In this document: in pieces, positions 34,313-43,150 of the stretch
Position numbering within the stretch: position 1 is the stretch's first letter
Layout of the letters: each line of letters opens with the position of its first letter
Assembly (NCBI GenBank): GCA_963922705.1
Contig: CAWUJS010000002.1
Location: 1-64,000, forward strand
Source of the DNA: TMED27 sp963922705
GTDB taxonomy: Bacteria; Pseudomonadota; Alphaproteobacteria; Micavibrionales; Micavibrionaceae
DNA: 64,000 nt
Direction of reading: 5' to 3'
The notes under the pieces: generated by a model
Databases searched by the model: none
What the model was told of the DNA's origin: nothing
Seen by the model: the letters and a program-made list of their open reading frames with translations, nothing else
Position numbers and translations under genes: made by a program

Positions 34313-34391
34313 CTTGGCGGTGCGCCTTGTAATATTTGCGCTGAGATATACGCCCATAACTTGATCCGGCTTAAATCGGCGTAAGGAAAGG
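34313..34391 (+). promoter_or_regulatory. TPP riboswitch (THI element)
   Basis: The sequence contains the thi-box hallmarks in order: GCGCTGAGATATACGCCC, AACTTGATCCGG, and a final CGGCGTAAGGAAAGG, matching the CUGAGA, CCUGAUC-x-GG and GCG-x-AGGGA consensus. It ends 9 bases before the ATG of the CHMI-family gene, and its 3' edge overlaps the AAGGAAAGGA ribosome-binding site. Thiamine pyrophosphate binding therefore probably blocks translation initiation. It controls the CHMI-thiC unit. Confidence 0.9.
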
Positions 34392-34399
34392 AACTAAAC

Positions 34400-34765
34400 A
34401 TGCCTCATATTATCGTTGAATATAGCGATACGCTCTCAATGGACATATCTGAACTTACAAAAGAATTACACAATACTCTGGGTGATCTTCCTACAGTCGA
34501 TATTAATACAGTGCGTACACGCGCTATGCCAGTTCAGCATACAATCACAGGCGCAGAAGGTTACGCTAAGACACTCATTCACATTACGCTCAAACTCTTG
34601 CCAGGACGTGATGATGCTCTACGAAAAACAATGGCGCAGGCTTTATTCGAAGCCGCCTATCAAAATCGACCTGATGATAACACAACCATAACAGTAGAAA
34701 CTGTCGAGCTGCATGAACCCAGCTATTCTAAATTTAGCCTGAAGAGGAGATCAAGTGATGTCTAA
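34400..34765 (+). CDS. CHMI-family tautomerase in the thiamine operon
   Basis: The 121-residue protein belongs to the 5-carboxymethyl-2-hydroxymuconate isomerase branch of the tautomerase superfamily. It starts PHIIVEYSDTL after the initiator Met, so the catalytic N-terminal Pro1 is present. A segment HITLKLLPGRDDALRKTMAQ and a C-terminal ETVELHEPSYSKF also fit. CHMI normally acts in homoprotocatechuate breakdown, but no such gene is here. Instead it is the first gene under a TPP riboswitch, and thiC starts within its last 8 bases. This suggests a role tied to thiamine synthesis or salvage; that role is inference. Confidence 0.85.
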   Translation: MPHIIVEYSDTLSMDISELTKELHNTLGDLPTVDINTVRTRAMPVQHTITGAEGYAKTLIHITLKLLPGRDDALRKTMAQALFEAAYQNRPDDNTTITVETVELHEPSYSKFSLKRRSSDV

Positions 34766-36572
34766 AGACCAAGCAAATACCAATGCAATTTGCCCATCAA
34801 CAACGCATGTTACACGCGGCGCATTAACCGGATCAAAGAAAGTGTATATCGGCGAGCATCGGGTCCCCATGCGCGAGATTATGCTCGAAGATCCTGATCA
34901 GGCAAGTATTACCGTTTATGATACATCCGGCCCCTATACGGATGATTCTATTGAACTTGACATCATGAAAGGCCTTCCAACCCGCCGTAAAGACTGGATT
35001 TTAGAGCGCGGTGATGTTGAAGAAGTAGAAGGCCGCACTGTAAAACCCATAGATAACGGCTATAAAGATGAAGCAGCCTTGGAGCGCCGTAAGATTAAGC
35101 ATGAGAAATTCCCGGCTTCGCCTGAAAAACCTCTACGTGCAAAAGCAGGACAAAATGTCACACAAATGCATTATGCGCGCAAAGGCATTATTACGCCGGA
35201 AATGGAATTTATCGCTATCCGCGAAAATCAGGCACGTGAGCAAGCGCGTAACGAAGTCTATAATCGCGCACATGGCGGCGAGGGTTTCGGCGCGCATCTT
35301 CCTGATTTCATTGATGCTGAGTTTGTTCGAAAAGAAGTCGCCGAAGGCCGTGCGATTATCCCTGCCAATATCAATCACCCTGAATCAGAACCGATGATTA
35401 TCGGGCGTAATTTCCTTGTGAAAATCAACGCCAATATCGGTAACTCTGCCGTCACAAGCTCTATCGGCGAAGAGGTTGACAAAATGGTATGGGCAACGCG
35501 CTGGGGGGCGGATACCATTATGGATCTCTCCACGGGAAAAGACATTCACGATACACGCGAATGGATCTTGCGCAACTCGCCCGTACCTATCGGCACTGTA
35601 CCTATCTATCAGGCATTGGAAAAAGTAAATGGCGTTGCAGAAGACCTGACGTGGGAGATTTTCCGCGATACTCTCATTGAACAAGCCGAGCAAGGCGTTG
35701 ATTATTTCACTATCCATGCCGGTGTACGTCTTCCCTTTATTCAGCATACAGCAGAGCGCATCACGGGGATCGTATCACGCGGCGGCTCAATCATGGCGAA
35801 ATGGTGCATGGCGCATCACCGTGAAAGCTTCCTTTATACCAAGTTCGAGGAAATCTGTGAGATCATGAAAGCGTACGACGTCTCATTTTCTCTTGGTGAC
35901 GGCCTTCGCCCCGGTGCGATTATGGACGCCAATGACCGCGCGCAATTTGCCGAGCTGAAAACGCTGGGCGAGCTAACACAAATCGCATGGAAACATGACG
36001 TACAGGTGATGATCGAAGGGCCGGGACATGTACCGATGCATATGATCAAAGAAAATATGACCAAGCAACTGGATGAGTGCTATGAAGCACCATTTTATAC
36101 GCTAGGGCCCCTGACAACCGATATCGCGCCCGGCTATGATCACATCACAAGCGCGATCGGCGCGGCGCAAATCGGCTGGTATGGCACGGCGATGCTATGC
36201 TATGTCACACCAAAAGAGCATTTGGGTCTTCCCAACCGCGATGATGTGAAAACTGGTGTAATCACATACAAAATCGCCGCCCATGCCGCGGATTTGGCAA
36301 AAGGCCATCCCGGCGCGCAAAAACGGGATAATGCTTTATCAAAAGCAAGATTCGAGTTTCGCTGGAACGATCAGTTTAACCTATCCCTCGACCCTGATAC
36401 GGCACGTTCAATGCATGATGAAACCCTGCCCGCCGAAGGCCACAAAGCAGCTTCTTTTTGCTCTATGTGCGGTCCGAAATTCTGCTCCATGAAAATCACA
36501 CAAGAAGTGCGGGAATTTGCAACAAATAAAGCTAAACTGGCTACTGAAGGTAAAAAGCGTCAAGCTGCATGA
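34758..36572 (+). CDS. thiC: phosphomethylpyrimidine synthase ThiC
   Basis: ThiC is the radical-SAM-type enzyme that rearranges aminoimidazole ribotide into HMP-phosphate, the pyrimidine half of thiamine. The 604-residue protein has its characteristic N-terminal region. Core motifs include HYARKGIITPEMEFIAIREN, SSIGEEVDKMVWATRWGADT, and GPGHVPMHMIKENM. The C-terminal cluster motif FCSMCGPKFCSM has the Cys-x2-Cys-x4-Cys arrangement for the 4Fe-4S cluster. The ATG at 34758 follows a GAGGAG ribosome-binding site and overlaps the CHMI stop region by 8 bases. It is under the TPP riboswitch. Confidence 0.98.
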   Translation: MSKDQANTNAICPSTTHVTRGALTGSKKVYIGEHRVPMREIMLEDPDQASITVYDTSGPYTDDSIELDIMKGLPTRRKDWILERGDVEEVEGRTVKPIDNGYKDEAALERRKIKHEKFPASPEKPLRAKAGQNVTQMHYARKGIITPEMEFIAIRENQAREQARNEVYNRAHGGEGFGAHLPDFIDAEFVRKEVAEGRAIIPANINHPESEPMIIGRNFLVKINANIGNSAVTSSIGEEVDKMVWATRWGADTIMDLSTGKDIHDTREWILRNSPVPIGTVPIYQALEKVNGVAEDLTWEIFRDTLIEQAEQGVDYFTIHAGVRLPFIQHTAERITGIVSRGGSIMAKWCMAHHRESFLYTKFEEICEIMKAYDVSFSLGDGLRPGAIMDANDRAQFAELKTLGELTQIAWKHDVQVMIEGPGHVPMHMIKENMTKQLDECYEAPFYTLGPLTTDIAPGYDHITSAIGAAQIGWYGTAMLCYVTPKEHLGLPNRDDVKTGVITYKIAAHAADLAKGHPGAQKRDNALSKARFEFRWNDQFNLSLDPDTARSMHDETLPAEGHKAASFCSMCGPKFCSMKITQEVREFATNKAKLATEGKKRQAA

Positions 36573-36741
36573 CAACGAAAGAGGCCAAAAAACCATCGTC
36601 TGAGCACGCTTTTGAATTCCATCTTCAGGAGCACACGGAATGCCCGAGCAAAACGTTGATTTGTTACTTTTAAAGCGGCATGCACTTTGTTCAGTTTTTG
36701 AAAATAGGTGTCAACCATACAAGTTAAAAGCTTAAAAGTCA

Positions 36742-37962
36742 TCAATCCTCAACTGTAAATACAGAAACCATAATAGCTACAGCAGCAACATGGAACATCA
36801 ACCCTATCCAAAGCCCTTGCCAAAGACCATAAGCTAGTGATGCGGGCACAAGCACTGCCATCACTGTCGGCAAAAATATTTTTTGCTGAACAAGATTACA
36901 TTGGTTTTCGAGTTTGGTAAAAAGGGCATAGATCAAGCCAATCAATATTGAAATCCCCAGCAACCCAAATTCCATCCATATTTGAACCACGAAATTATGC
37001 GGATGCAAAACATCACTTTCATCTGAGAAAATATATTGAGAGTCAAAATCCGTTACGTCTCTTGTGGCTTCTATACCATAGCCAAGCCAAGGACTTTGGA
37101 GCGCATAACGACTGATATAATCCCAAATTTCAAGACGGTCACCAGCATATCCTTTCGCCAAGACGGGAATATTTTGAAGGTCTTGCGCAAAATTTTCATA
37201 CACATAGCTCGTCACAAATGGCGTTGCTAAAATCAAAACTATGATTGCATATTTCAATATTTTCCAGGCCATTTTGAATTGATAAGGGAACAAAAATAAA
37301 GTTGCACTCCCAACCAGTAAAGCAAGCTGTGCTGACTGGCTGCGCGATATAAAAACAGCGATAGCAAGCGGTATAAACACCAAAATCGCTTTATAGCTAT
37401 TGTATTTTAACGATAACAACCCAAAGATTGAAAAAGAGTACAATACAAGCGCCACGCTACCCCGGTTAAAGTCCGTTGGGTCGGCAATATGCGATACTGG
37501 CATGCCTCTCACAAGATCATGTAAAACACCTTGCATGATCATTTCAAAAATTAAAAATATTGAAGCGGCGATAAATCCAATGGGTAAATATTTTTCCAAC
37601 GGTTTTAATTGATCTTTGTTCAAAGAGGTAGCCAAGCTGATCAATAAAATTTGCGGCGGCAATAGTGCTAACAGCTTAAAAACCTTAGCTTTTGACGTAT
37701 CAAAATATTTTGCCCATAAAAGGCTGGAAGCCGAAAGCACAAGGATCAACACCACTAATATCGTTGTTTCTTTTGATATTTTTGGCTTATTTTGGCCAAA
37801 AAGAAAGTAAAGTCCAAAAAAGATAACAGCTGTTATAGCGGGAATGAACGCATAGCTACGCGGCATATTAATGCTAAAGAAAGGTGTAATCGCTGTGATA
37901 AGGCAAAAAGCGGTAAGAATGTACGTTTCTGATAGTTTATTCTTGGCTAAAGTAACGGTCAA
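36742..37962 (-). CDS. O-antigen ligase/polymerase-like membrane protein
   Basis: This 406-residue integral membrane protein has roughly ten to twelve hydrophobic helices. Between the later helices lies a periplasmic loop containing GYAGDRLEIWDYISRYALQS and PWLGYGIEATRDV, followed by LHPHNFVVQIWMEFGLLG. That loop, with the Arg and the PHN-type His, is the signature of the WaaL/Wzy (O-antigen ligase) superfamily. Substrate cannot be told from sequence. The gene overlaps the end of lptB by 4 bases (ATGA) and is the last gene of the lpt transcription unit, where rpoN is usual. This supports a role in surface polysaccharide or LPS. Confidence 0.85.
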   Translation of the reverse strand: MTVTLAKNKLSETYILTAFCLITAITPFFSINMPRSYAFIPAITAVIFFGLYFLFGQNKPKISKETTILVVLILVLSASSLLWAKYFDTSKAKVFKLLALLPPQILLISLATSLNKDQLKPLEKYLPIGFIAASIFLIFEMIMQGVLHDLVRGMPVSHIADPTDFNRGSVALVLYSFSIFGLLSLKYNSYKAILVFIPLAIAVFISRSQSAQLALLVGSATLFLFPYQFKMAWKILKYAIIVLILATPFVTSYVYENFAQDLQNIPVLAKGYAGDRLEIWDYISRYALQSPWLGYGIEATRDVTDFDSQYIFSDESDVLHPHNFVVQIWMEFGLLGISILIGLIYALFTKLENQCNLVQQKIFLPTVMAVLVPASLAYGLWQGLWIGLMFHVAAVAIMVSVFTVED

Positions 37963-38723
37963 AGCTTAAATCCTTCGCCAAGATAAACACGTTTAACATC
38001 ATCACTATTCACAATCTCGTCCGCATTGCCTTCCATGAGAACATGCCCGTCGTGCAAGATGTACGCCCTATCAACAATATCCAGACAATCACGTACATTG
38101 TGATCTGTAATGAGTACACCAATGCCACGATCCTTGAGGTGCGATATTAACCCTCTTATGTCCGAAACTGCTATAGGATCAATCCCGGCTAATGGCTCAT
38201 CAAGAAGAATAAACTCAGGCCTTGCAGAAAGTGCTCTGGCGATTTCAACGCGTCTGCGTTCACCCCCTGATAATGCAATGGCGGGTGTACGTCTTAAATG
38301 AGATATTCCAAATTCACTCATTAAATCTTCCAATAAAAGATCCTGCTCTTCCTTTGAAAGATTTTGCGATTCCAAAACAGCGCGAATATTCTCTTCAACG
38401 CTTAAACCTCTAAAAATTGAAGATTCTTGCGGCAGATACCCAATACCAAGGCGCGCCCGTCGGTACATGGGAAGATTTGTAATGTCTTGCCCATCTAAAA
38501 TTATCGTACCGCTATCCGGTGCTATCAGCCCTGTTGTGATATAAAAGCTTGTCGTTTTTCCTGCGCCATTCGGACCCAATAAGGCAACGGCCTCACCGCG
38601 CTGTAAAGAAAAAGATACATCGCGCAAGACTGGTCTTTTTTTATAGCTCTTTGAAAGATGATTAATACGAAGCCCTTTGGGAACCTCTTTCAAACGTGGT
38701 TTTTTTAGGATGTCTGTATGCAT
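37959..38723 (-). CDS. lptB: LPS export ABC transporter ATPase LptB
   Basis: LptB powers extraction of LPS from the inner membrane together with LptFG and LptC. The 254-residue protein has Walker A GPNGAGKTTSFYITTG, Q-loop GYLPQESSIFRGLSV, signature LSGGERRRVEIARALSA, Walker B FILLDEPLAGIDP and H-loop ITDHNVRDCLDIV. It lies 55 bases after lptA and overlaps the ligase gene by 4 bases. LptF and LptG are not in the window. Confidence 0.97.
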   Translation of the reverse strand: MHTDILKKPRLKEVPKGLRINHLSKSYKKRPVLRDVSFSLQRGEAVALLGPNGAGKTTSFYITTGLIAPDSGTIILDGQDITNLPMYRRARLGIGYLPQESSIFRGLSVEENIRAVLESQNLSKEEQDLLLEDLMSEFGISHLRRTPAIALSGGERRRVEIARALSARPEFILLDEPLAGIDPIAVSDIRGLISHLKDRGIGVLITDHNVRDCLDIVDRAYILHDGHVLMEGNADEIVNSDDVKRVYLGEGFKL

Positions 38724-38778
38724 AGTTTTTAAAAATTATTTATCACAATTTAGCGTTATGAGCCTACAACTTCCAGCG

Positions 38779-39588
38779 CTATTCACCAGAGCCGGGATAA
38801 AAAACCGCTTTCACCCGACCATTATTACTTTGACCGCCGCCAAAAATACGACTTGTATTGGTGGTAAGATCGATTTCGGCACGTTCTCCTTGAAGGATAT
38901 TAGGGCCTCTTGTAATGATGATATTGCCCTTCATCTCTGCTTTATTGATGTCAGCACGGTAAATTCCATACGCCCCCGTAATTGTCTCAGTCATTGTCGT
39001 AATCACAACATTATTCTTCGCCTCCAAACTCTCTAAAACACGCTCACCTTTTGCATTTTCCTTGAAAATAGCTGATATATGATGAGCCTCAAGCGTATCA
39101 TTGCCGCCATTTTGGTTGGCACGCAGCACCTTGGCATTGCCGATAGCAGTTAATTTTCCTTTATCAACATAGTATTCAAATTTTTCTTCTGCTGTTACGG
39201 TTTGATCCGGTGAAATCATGCGTAAATTTTCACCTGTCATTGTGGCAAGACTTTGATCGAGATTATAAACGGCATGATCACCATAAGCTGTTGCATTTTG
39301 CGTGCTGATAATAACATTCTCATCTGCATTGATTTGCGAGATTTCAAAACGCCCCTGCATGCCTTCTCTGTAGGCAGCCGATAAGATTTGTGCTTCGATG
39401 GATGATGTTTTTTGTAAGGCCTTTGCATTGCCTTTTGCAATGAGTTTTTGGTCTGCACGATGCCATTCCAAAACATCATCGGCAGTAATTTCCAGCGGCT
39501 CTTTTTCATTGGATGGCCGACTCTCTTGTGCTGCAAGACTTACCGGATAGAAAAGCAAAAAAATGAAAACGAAGCGTGCAAAGATCAT
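38779..39588 (-). CDS. lptA: LPS transport periplasmic protein LptA
   Basis: LptA is the periplasmic bridge of the LPS transport chain. The 269-residue protein begins with a signal peptide (about residues 1-20) and consists of OstA-type beta-jellyroll repeats: ITADDVLEWHRADQKLIAKG, then DHAVYNLDQSLATMTGENLR and RILESLE-like strands, ending with IIITRGPNILQGERAEIDLT followed by TNTSRIFGG. It overlaps the end of lptC by 4 bases, so the two are coupled. It is longer than E. coli LptA (185 residues), as is common in alphaproteobacteria. Confidence 0.92.
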   Translation of the reverse strand: MIFARFVFIFLLFYPVSLAAQESRPSNEKEPLEITADDVLEWHRADQKLIAKGNAKALQKTSSIEAQILSAAYREGMQGRFEISQINADENVIISTQNATAYGDHAVYNLDQSLATMTGENLRMISPDQTVTAEEKFEYYVDKGKLTAIGNAKVLRANQNGGNDTLEAHHISAIFKENAKGERVLESLEAKNNVVITTMTETITGAYGIYRADINKAEMKGNIIITRGPNILQGERAEIDLTTNTSRIFGGGQSNNGRVKAVFYPGSGE

Positions 39589-40328
39589 GGAAGCAACTCT
39601 CCAAAACTATCTTTATTGTTAATGTTTAAAAGCATTTTCGCGGGCCCTTTAAAAATCACAATTTCATCAACGGCTGATGCCTCCATACCGTTAGAATGAA
39701 TGTAACCTTGTGATCCCGCGAGATAAACGTTTTCGTTTGACCAGGCCTTATTATTATCAAGATCAACATGCATTATTGACGTTGTTAATTCATACCCACT
39801 GCTATGTGTCAGTACAACATCTTCCTGTAAATCAAGATGCTGCCTGACTTGAAAATATTTTCCATTCTGCGCGCGCAAAGTCACCATTTCACCGGAATTC
39901 AAAGTCATCGTACCTGATGGGTTTTCAAGGAGCATCTCATCACTCTTATAACGATTATCCTGTATCGCTTTTTCAGCAGTAAGCTTAAAAGGTTGCCCTT
40001 TTCCGTCCACACTTTCAAAATTTGGATTAATTAGCTCATTTTGGCCAATTTCCTGTTCCATATTAAGTTTAATATCTTCTTGCTCAACAGGAATAATTTG
40101 ATCACCTTCAAAATAATTCCAGTTAAAAATCATCATAATTAACAAAAACGCTAAAATCGGAAGTGCAAATTGTAACTTTTTGATAAAACGTGAGTAACCA
40201 CGATTAATATTTTCTGCAGTACTGATGCGTTCAGCCCGGAGATTATCGAGATGCGCAGGCTTATCATGTCGTCCAGTTTGCGCTCCATCCTGATACAATT
40301 CAAAATCTTTTAAATCATCATCTTGCAT
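39585..40328 (-). CDS. lptC: LPS export system protein LptC
   Basis: LptC is the inner-membrane-anchored link between LptBFG and LptA. The 247-residue protein has a cytoplasmic charged N-terminus, one membrane helix (about residues 48-66, FALPILAFLLIMMIFNWNYF), and a periplasmic LptC/OstA-like domain containing ANGKYF-type strands (VTLRAQNGKYFQVRQHLDLQ) and VYLAGSQGYIHSNGMEA. The frame is open to a TTG at 40364 that overlaps kdsD; I prefer the ATG at 40328, though neither start has a strong ribosome-binding site. Confidence 0.88.
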   Translation of the reverse strand: MQDDDLKDFELYQDGAQTGRHDKPAHLDNLRAERISTAENINRGYSRFIKKLQFALPILAFLLIMMIFNWNYFEGDQIIPVEQEDIKLNMEQEIGQNELINPNFESVDGKGQPFKLTAEKAIQDNRYKSDEMLLENPSGTMTLNSGEMVTLRAQNGKYFQVRQHLDLQEDVVLTHSSGYELTTSIMHVDLDNNKAWSNENVYLAGSQGYIHSNGMEASAVDEIVIFKGPAKMLLNINNKDSFGELLP

Positions 40329-40356
40329 AGGCGCATCATAGTTCCAGACACTAAAC

Positions 40357-41343
40357 CTATGCAAGTCCGGCTTGCAAACAATCTTGCAAACGAATCATGC
40401 CAACCATTTTATTATTCTCCATGACAATCAAACTACTGACATAATGCCCTGTTTGACCCGTCATAATGTTCATGGCTTCTACAGCAAGTGCATTGTGATG
40501 AATAATTTTTGGTGATTGTGTCATAATATCAGTTACGGATTTTTCCATTAAATCAGGTCTCATATGTCGTTTTAAATCACCATCTGTAATGATGCCCTGG
40601 AGTGTTTCCTGATCATCCGTAATAATCACCGCACCCAGATTCTTGTCCGTCAGCGTAATAAGCGCATCACTCATCTTCGCTGTGCTGGGCACAAGCGGCA
40701 TATCATTAACACCCACCATCAGTTCTGTCACTTTCATCAAGCGTTGTCCCAATTTACCGCCCGGATGAAAAACTTTATATTGCTCAGCCGTCAAACCCAT
40801 ACGCGCCAATAAAGCAACTGCAAGCGCATCCCCCAGCGCAATCATCATGGTCGTTGATGTTGTGGGCGCTAAACCATTGGGGCAGGCTTCATCCATTTTG
40901 GGCATAACAAGCGGGATATCGGAATGCTTCGCGAGCGTGCTATCGCCACTACTTGTAATCGCAATCAAAGGAATTTGATAGCGCCTTGTATAGTGAATAA
41001 GGTCGGAAAGCTCATTATTTTCACCGGAATTGGAAAGCATAAGCACAGCATCATTTTCCGTGATCATGCCCATATCACCGTGGCTCGCTTCGCCAGGATG
41101 GACAAAATAGGCAGGCGTTCCTGTTGACGCCATGGTTGCCGCTATTTTACGCGCAACATGCCCGCTTTTGCCAATACCGGCAACAATCAAACGCCCAGTC
41201 TGCTTACTATTTTTAATACCGTGAATTGTTTCAACCGCTTCAGAAAAAGCCACATCAATCGCATCCCCTAAAGCCTCCAACGCCCTGCTTTCTAGGGATA
41301 GAACATCACGGGCTTTTTGGATATTAATATCTATTTCTGGCAT
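40357..41343 (-). CDS. kdsD: arabinose-5-phosphate isomerase KdsD
   Basis: KdsD converts ribulose-5-phosphate to arabinose-5-phosphate, the first step toward Kdo of LPS. The 328-residue protein has an N-terminal SIS domain (GRLIVAGIGKSGHVARKIAA, then MLSNSGENNELSDLIHYTRR and GLAPTTSTTMMIALGDALAV). Two CBS domains follow (NLGAVIITDDQETLQGIITD; NIMTGQTGHYVSSLIVM). I place the start at the ATG at 41343 because the longer frame overlaps rnd and lacks a ribosome-binding site. Its place between rnd and lptC is the conserved alphaproteobacterial arrangement. Confidence 0.95.
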   Translation of the reverse strand: MPEIDINIQKARDVLSLESRALEALGDAIDVAFSEAVETIHGIKNSKQTGRLIVAGIGKSGHVARKIAATMASTGTPAYFVHPGEASHGDMGMITENDAVLMLSNSGENNELSDLIHYTRRYQIPLIAITSSGDSTLAKHSDIPLVMPKMDEACPNGLAPTTSTTMMIALGDALAVALLARMGLTAEQYKVFHPGGKLGQRLMKVTELMVGVNDMPLVPSTAKMSDALITLTDKNLGAVIITDDQETLQGIITDGDLKRHMRPDLMEKSVTDIMTQSPKIIHHNALAVEAMNIMTGQTGHYVSSLIVMENNKMVGMIRLQDCLQAGLA

Positions 41344-41354
41344 AGGTTCAGACT

Positions 41355-41966
41355 CTAATGTGAAAAGAAATCTTCGTTGCGCCATCCTGCAAGGTCTAAA
41401 TCTGCGATCACATGAATGGCATTAAAGACATTTCTGGCAAGTTCTGTCCTGCCTTCACGGGCAAGACGATGATCAAACTCTTCCTTTAAGGCATGCAGAT
41501 ATAAAACATCATTGGCCGCATATTCGCGTTGTGCTTCACTTAACTCTTCTGCCCCCCAATATGAGGATTGTTGTTGTTTGTTTAGTTCAACACCTAACAA
41601 TTCACGGCAACACTCGCGTAGACCATGGCGATCAGTGTACGTGCGTACAAGTTTTGATGCTGAACGCGTACAGTATACAGGATCGAGTGTTAGCCCTAAA
41701 TATTTTTTAATAATAGCGACATCAAAACGCGCAAAATGAAAAAGCTTATCACCTTTATTGTCTGTCAATAGTCTCTTCAAGTTCGGCGCATCATAACCAT
41801 TACGATCTAACTGTACGATATGCGCATCGCCATCCCCGAATGAAAATTGCAAAACACAAAGCGGATCACGCTGGGGTTTTAAGCCCATTGTTTCGGTATC
41901 AATGGCAATATCACCATCATGTTTAAGATTGTCGGGAATGTCATGTTTATAAAAGTAAATTGTCAT
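41355..41966 (-). CDS. rnd: ribonuclease D-like 3'-5' exonuclease
   Basis: This DEDDy exonuclease trims RNA 3' ends. The 203-residue protein contains only the nuclease domain: motif I DTETMGLKPQRDPLCVLQFS, motif II LFHFARFDVAIIKKYLGL, and motif III YAANDVLYLHALKEEF with the Tyr and Asp. The HRDC domain of longer RNase D proteins is missing, as in the short alphaproteobacterial paralogs. It is first in the rnd-kdsD-lptCAB-ligase run, 11 bases before kdsD. Confidence 0.9.
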   Translation of the reverse strand: MTIYFYKHDIPDNLKHDGDIAIDTETMGLKPQRDPLCVLQFSFGDGDAHIVQLDRNGYDAPNLKRLLTDNKGDKLFHFARFDVAIIKKYLGLTLDPVYCTRSASKLVRTYTDRHGLRECCRELLGVELNKQQQSSYWGAEELSEAQREYAANDVLYLHALKEEFDHRLAREGRTELARNVFNAIHVIADLDLAGWRNEDFFSH

Positions 41967-42154
41967 AGGTTTTTTATTTTAAGCTTTGTATTTTGTACAG
42001 TTTGATATCTTATTTTATGTCTAAAGTCAAACCTACGCTGGCAATCAGATTAAACTATTTTTAAAAATTTAAAATAAAGTCTTTTCAATTCAGGCTTTTT
42101 TAACGATCATAGATTAACACTGAAAGCTTAACTACCTATAAGCGGAGTTTTATC

Positions 42155-42997
42155 ATGCAAGTTATGATCATTGACAGAGAAGAAGCTGCTGCACAAATGG
42201 TTGCTGCTAAATTTGAGCGCTGGGGGCACAATGTTTCTATAGAACAGAATAGAGATAATGCCGTTCAAAGGGCTACTTCAGAAAAAATAGACGCGTTTCT
42301 GATTGATCCGGCACCAACGAACTCAATGCGTAATTTTATACTGGATTTACGACGTAAAGTTCCAAAATACGCCTATATATATTTATTTGCTGGCAATGTT
42401 TCTTTGGAAGATGCCATCAAATCAGGGGCAAATGATATTTTCCTCAAACCCGTTGATCCCGAAATTGTTGATAGTAAGTTAGACAATATAACATATCTTC
42501 TTAATCTTGTAGAACGTATCAGCGACGACTCAGAAGATTTCCCAAGTGCGGGCGGCGTCATTGCAAAATCAGCATTTAATCAGTTATTTTTATCGGCTTT
42601 GGATCGTGCAGATCGTTACGGTGAACAAACCTATATCCTATTTATATCGGTCAGCAATTATCAAGAAATCCTGGAAAAAGATGGCGCATATGCAGCAGAT
42701 TATGCGGTTGCAAGATTATCCCAGTATCTCGTTAGACTGCGCAGACAAAGTGATATCATCGCACAAACTGCAAAGTACGAATATGCATTACTCTTGCAAC
42801 GCCCTATTTATGAAACCGAACCCTATGAAGCTGCCAATCGTTTTGGCGAAAGCTTAAGCAAGTGCCAAGATATTGTTTCAAGTGGTGTTACACCGGTTGA
42901 AATTACTGTGTCTCTTATTGATCTTCCTGTTGGACAAATACGTCAACAGCATGTCGTAAAGCCTTCAGAATTCAATGAAGAAAAAGAGGCTGAATAA
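42155..42997 (+). CDS. REC-GGDEF protein with degenerate active site, I-site kept (PopA-like)
   Basis: The 280-residue protein has two signalling domains. An N-terminal receiver (1-125) keeps Asp7, the phospho-Asp51 (AFLIDPAPTN) and the Lys (IFLKPVDPE), but the switch Thr is Phe in YLFAGNVSLE. The C-terminal domain (about 140-265) aligns with GGDEF cyclases but has AKYEY instead of GGDEF. Five residues earlier RQSD keeps the RxxD I-site that binds c-di-GMP. This matches the logic of Caulobacter PopA, a c-di-GMP effector without cyclase activity. It is monocistronic and 15 kb from pleD. Confidence 0.75.
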   Translation: MQVMIIDREEAAAQMVAAKFERWGHNVSIEQNRDNAVQRATSEKIDAFLIDPAPTNSMRNFILDLRRKVPKYAYIYLFAGNVSLEDAIKSGANDIFLKPVDPEIVDSKLDNITYLLNLVERISDDSEDFPSAGGVIAKSAFNQLFLSALDRADRYGEQTYILFISVSNYQEILEKDGAYAADYAVARLSQYLVRLRRQSDIIAQTAKYEYALLLQRPIYETEPYEAANRFGESLSKCQDIVSSGVTPVEITVSLIDLPVGQIRQQHVVKPSEFNEEKEAE

Positions 42998-43037
42998 AGC
43001 AGAAAGAGTCAAAAGCCAAAAAATAGGAAAAAATTCC

Positions 43038-43066
43038 TTGACAGTTTTGTAATTTTGGGGCATTCT
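43038..43066 (+). promoter_or_regulatory. candidate promoter upstream of an attenuator-like terminator
   Basis: A perfect TTGACA -35 box is followed after 17 bases by CATTCT, a weak -10. The predicted RNA would start near base 43073 and meet a terminator about 35 bases later, before the gene at 43151. Confidence 0.45.
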
Positions 43067-43105
43067 TACGCTTAATAACACCCAAAATCTATTTAAATTT
43101 TACAC

Positions 43106-43130
43106 CCCTCGTTTTCCACGAGGGTTTTTT
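43106..43130 (+). terminator. intrinsic terminator ahead of the 111-aa gene
   Basis: CCCTCGT and ACGAGGG form a perfect 7-bp stem with a 5-base loop, followed at once by TTTTTT. It lies 20 bases before the ATG at 43151 and 108 bases after the previous gene. It either ends the upstream gene or works as an attenuator for the downstream one. Confidence 0.85.
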
Positions 43131-43150
43131 ATTTTTTAAGGAGAAATATA

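Noticed and set aside
36560..36742. Minus-strand frame of about 60 codons overlapping the ligase stop (TGATG)
   Set aside because: It is basic and Phe/Arg-rich, overlaps the end of thiC, has no ribosome-binding site of its own and no recognisable family; probably chance.
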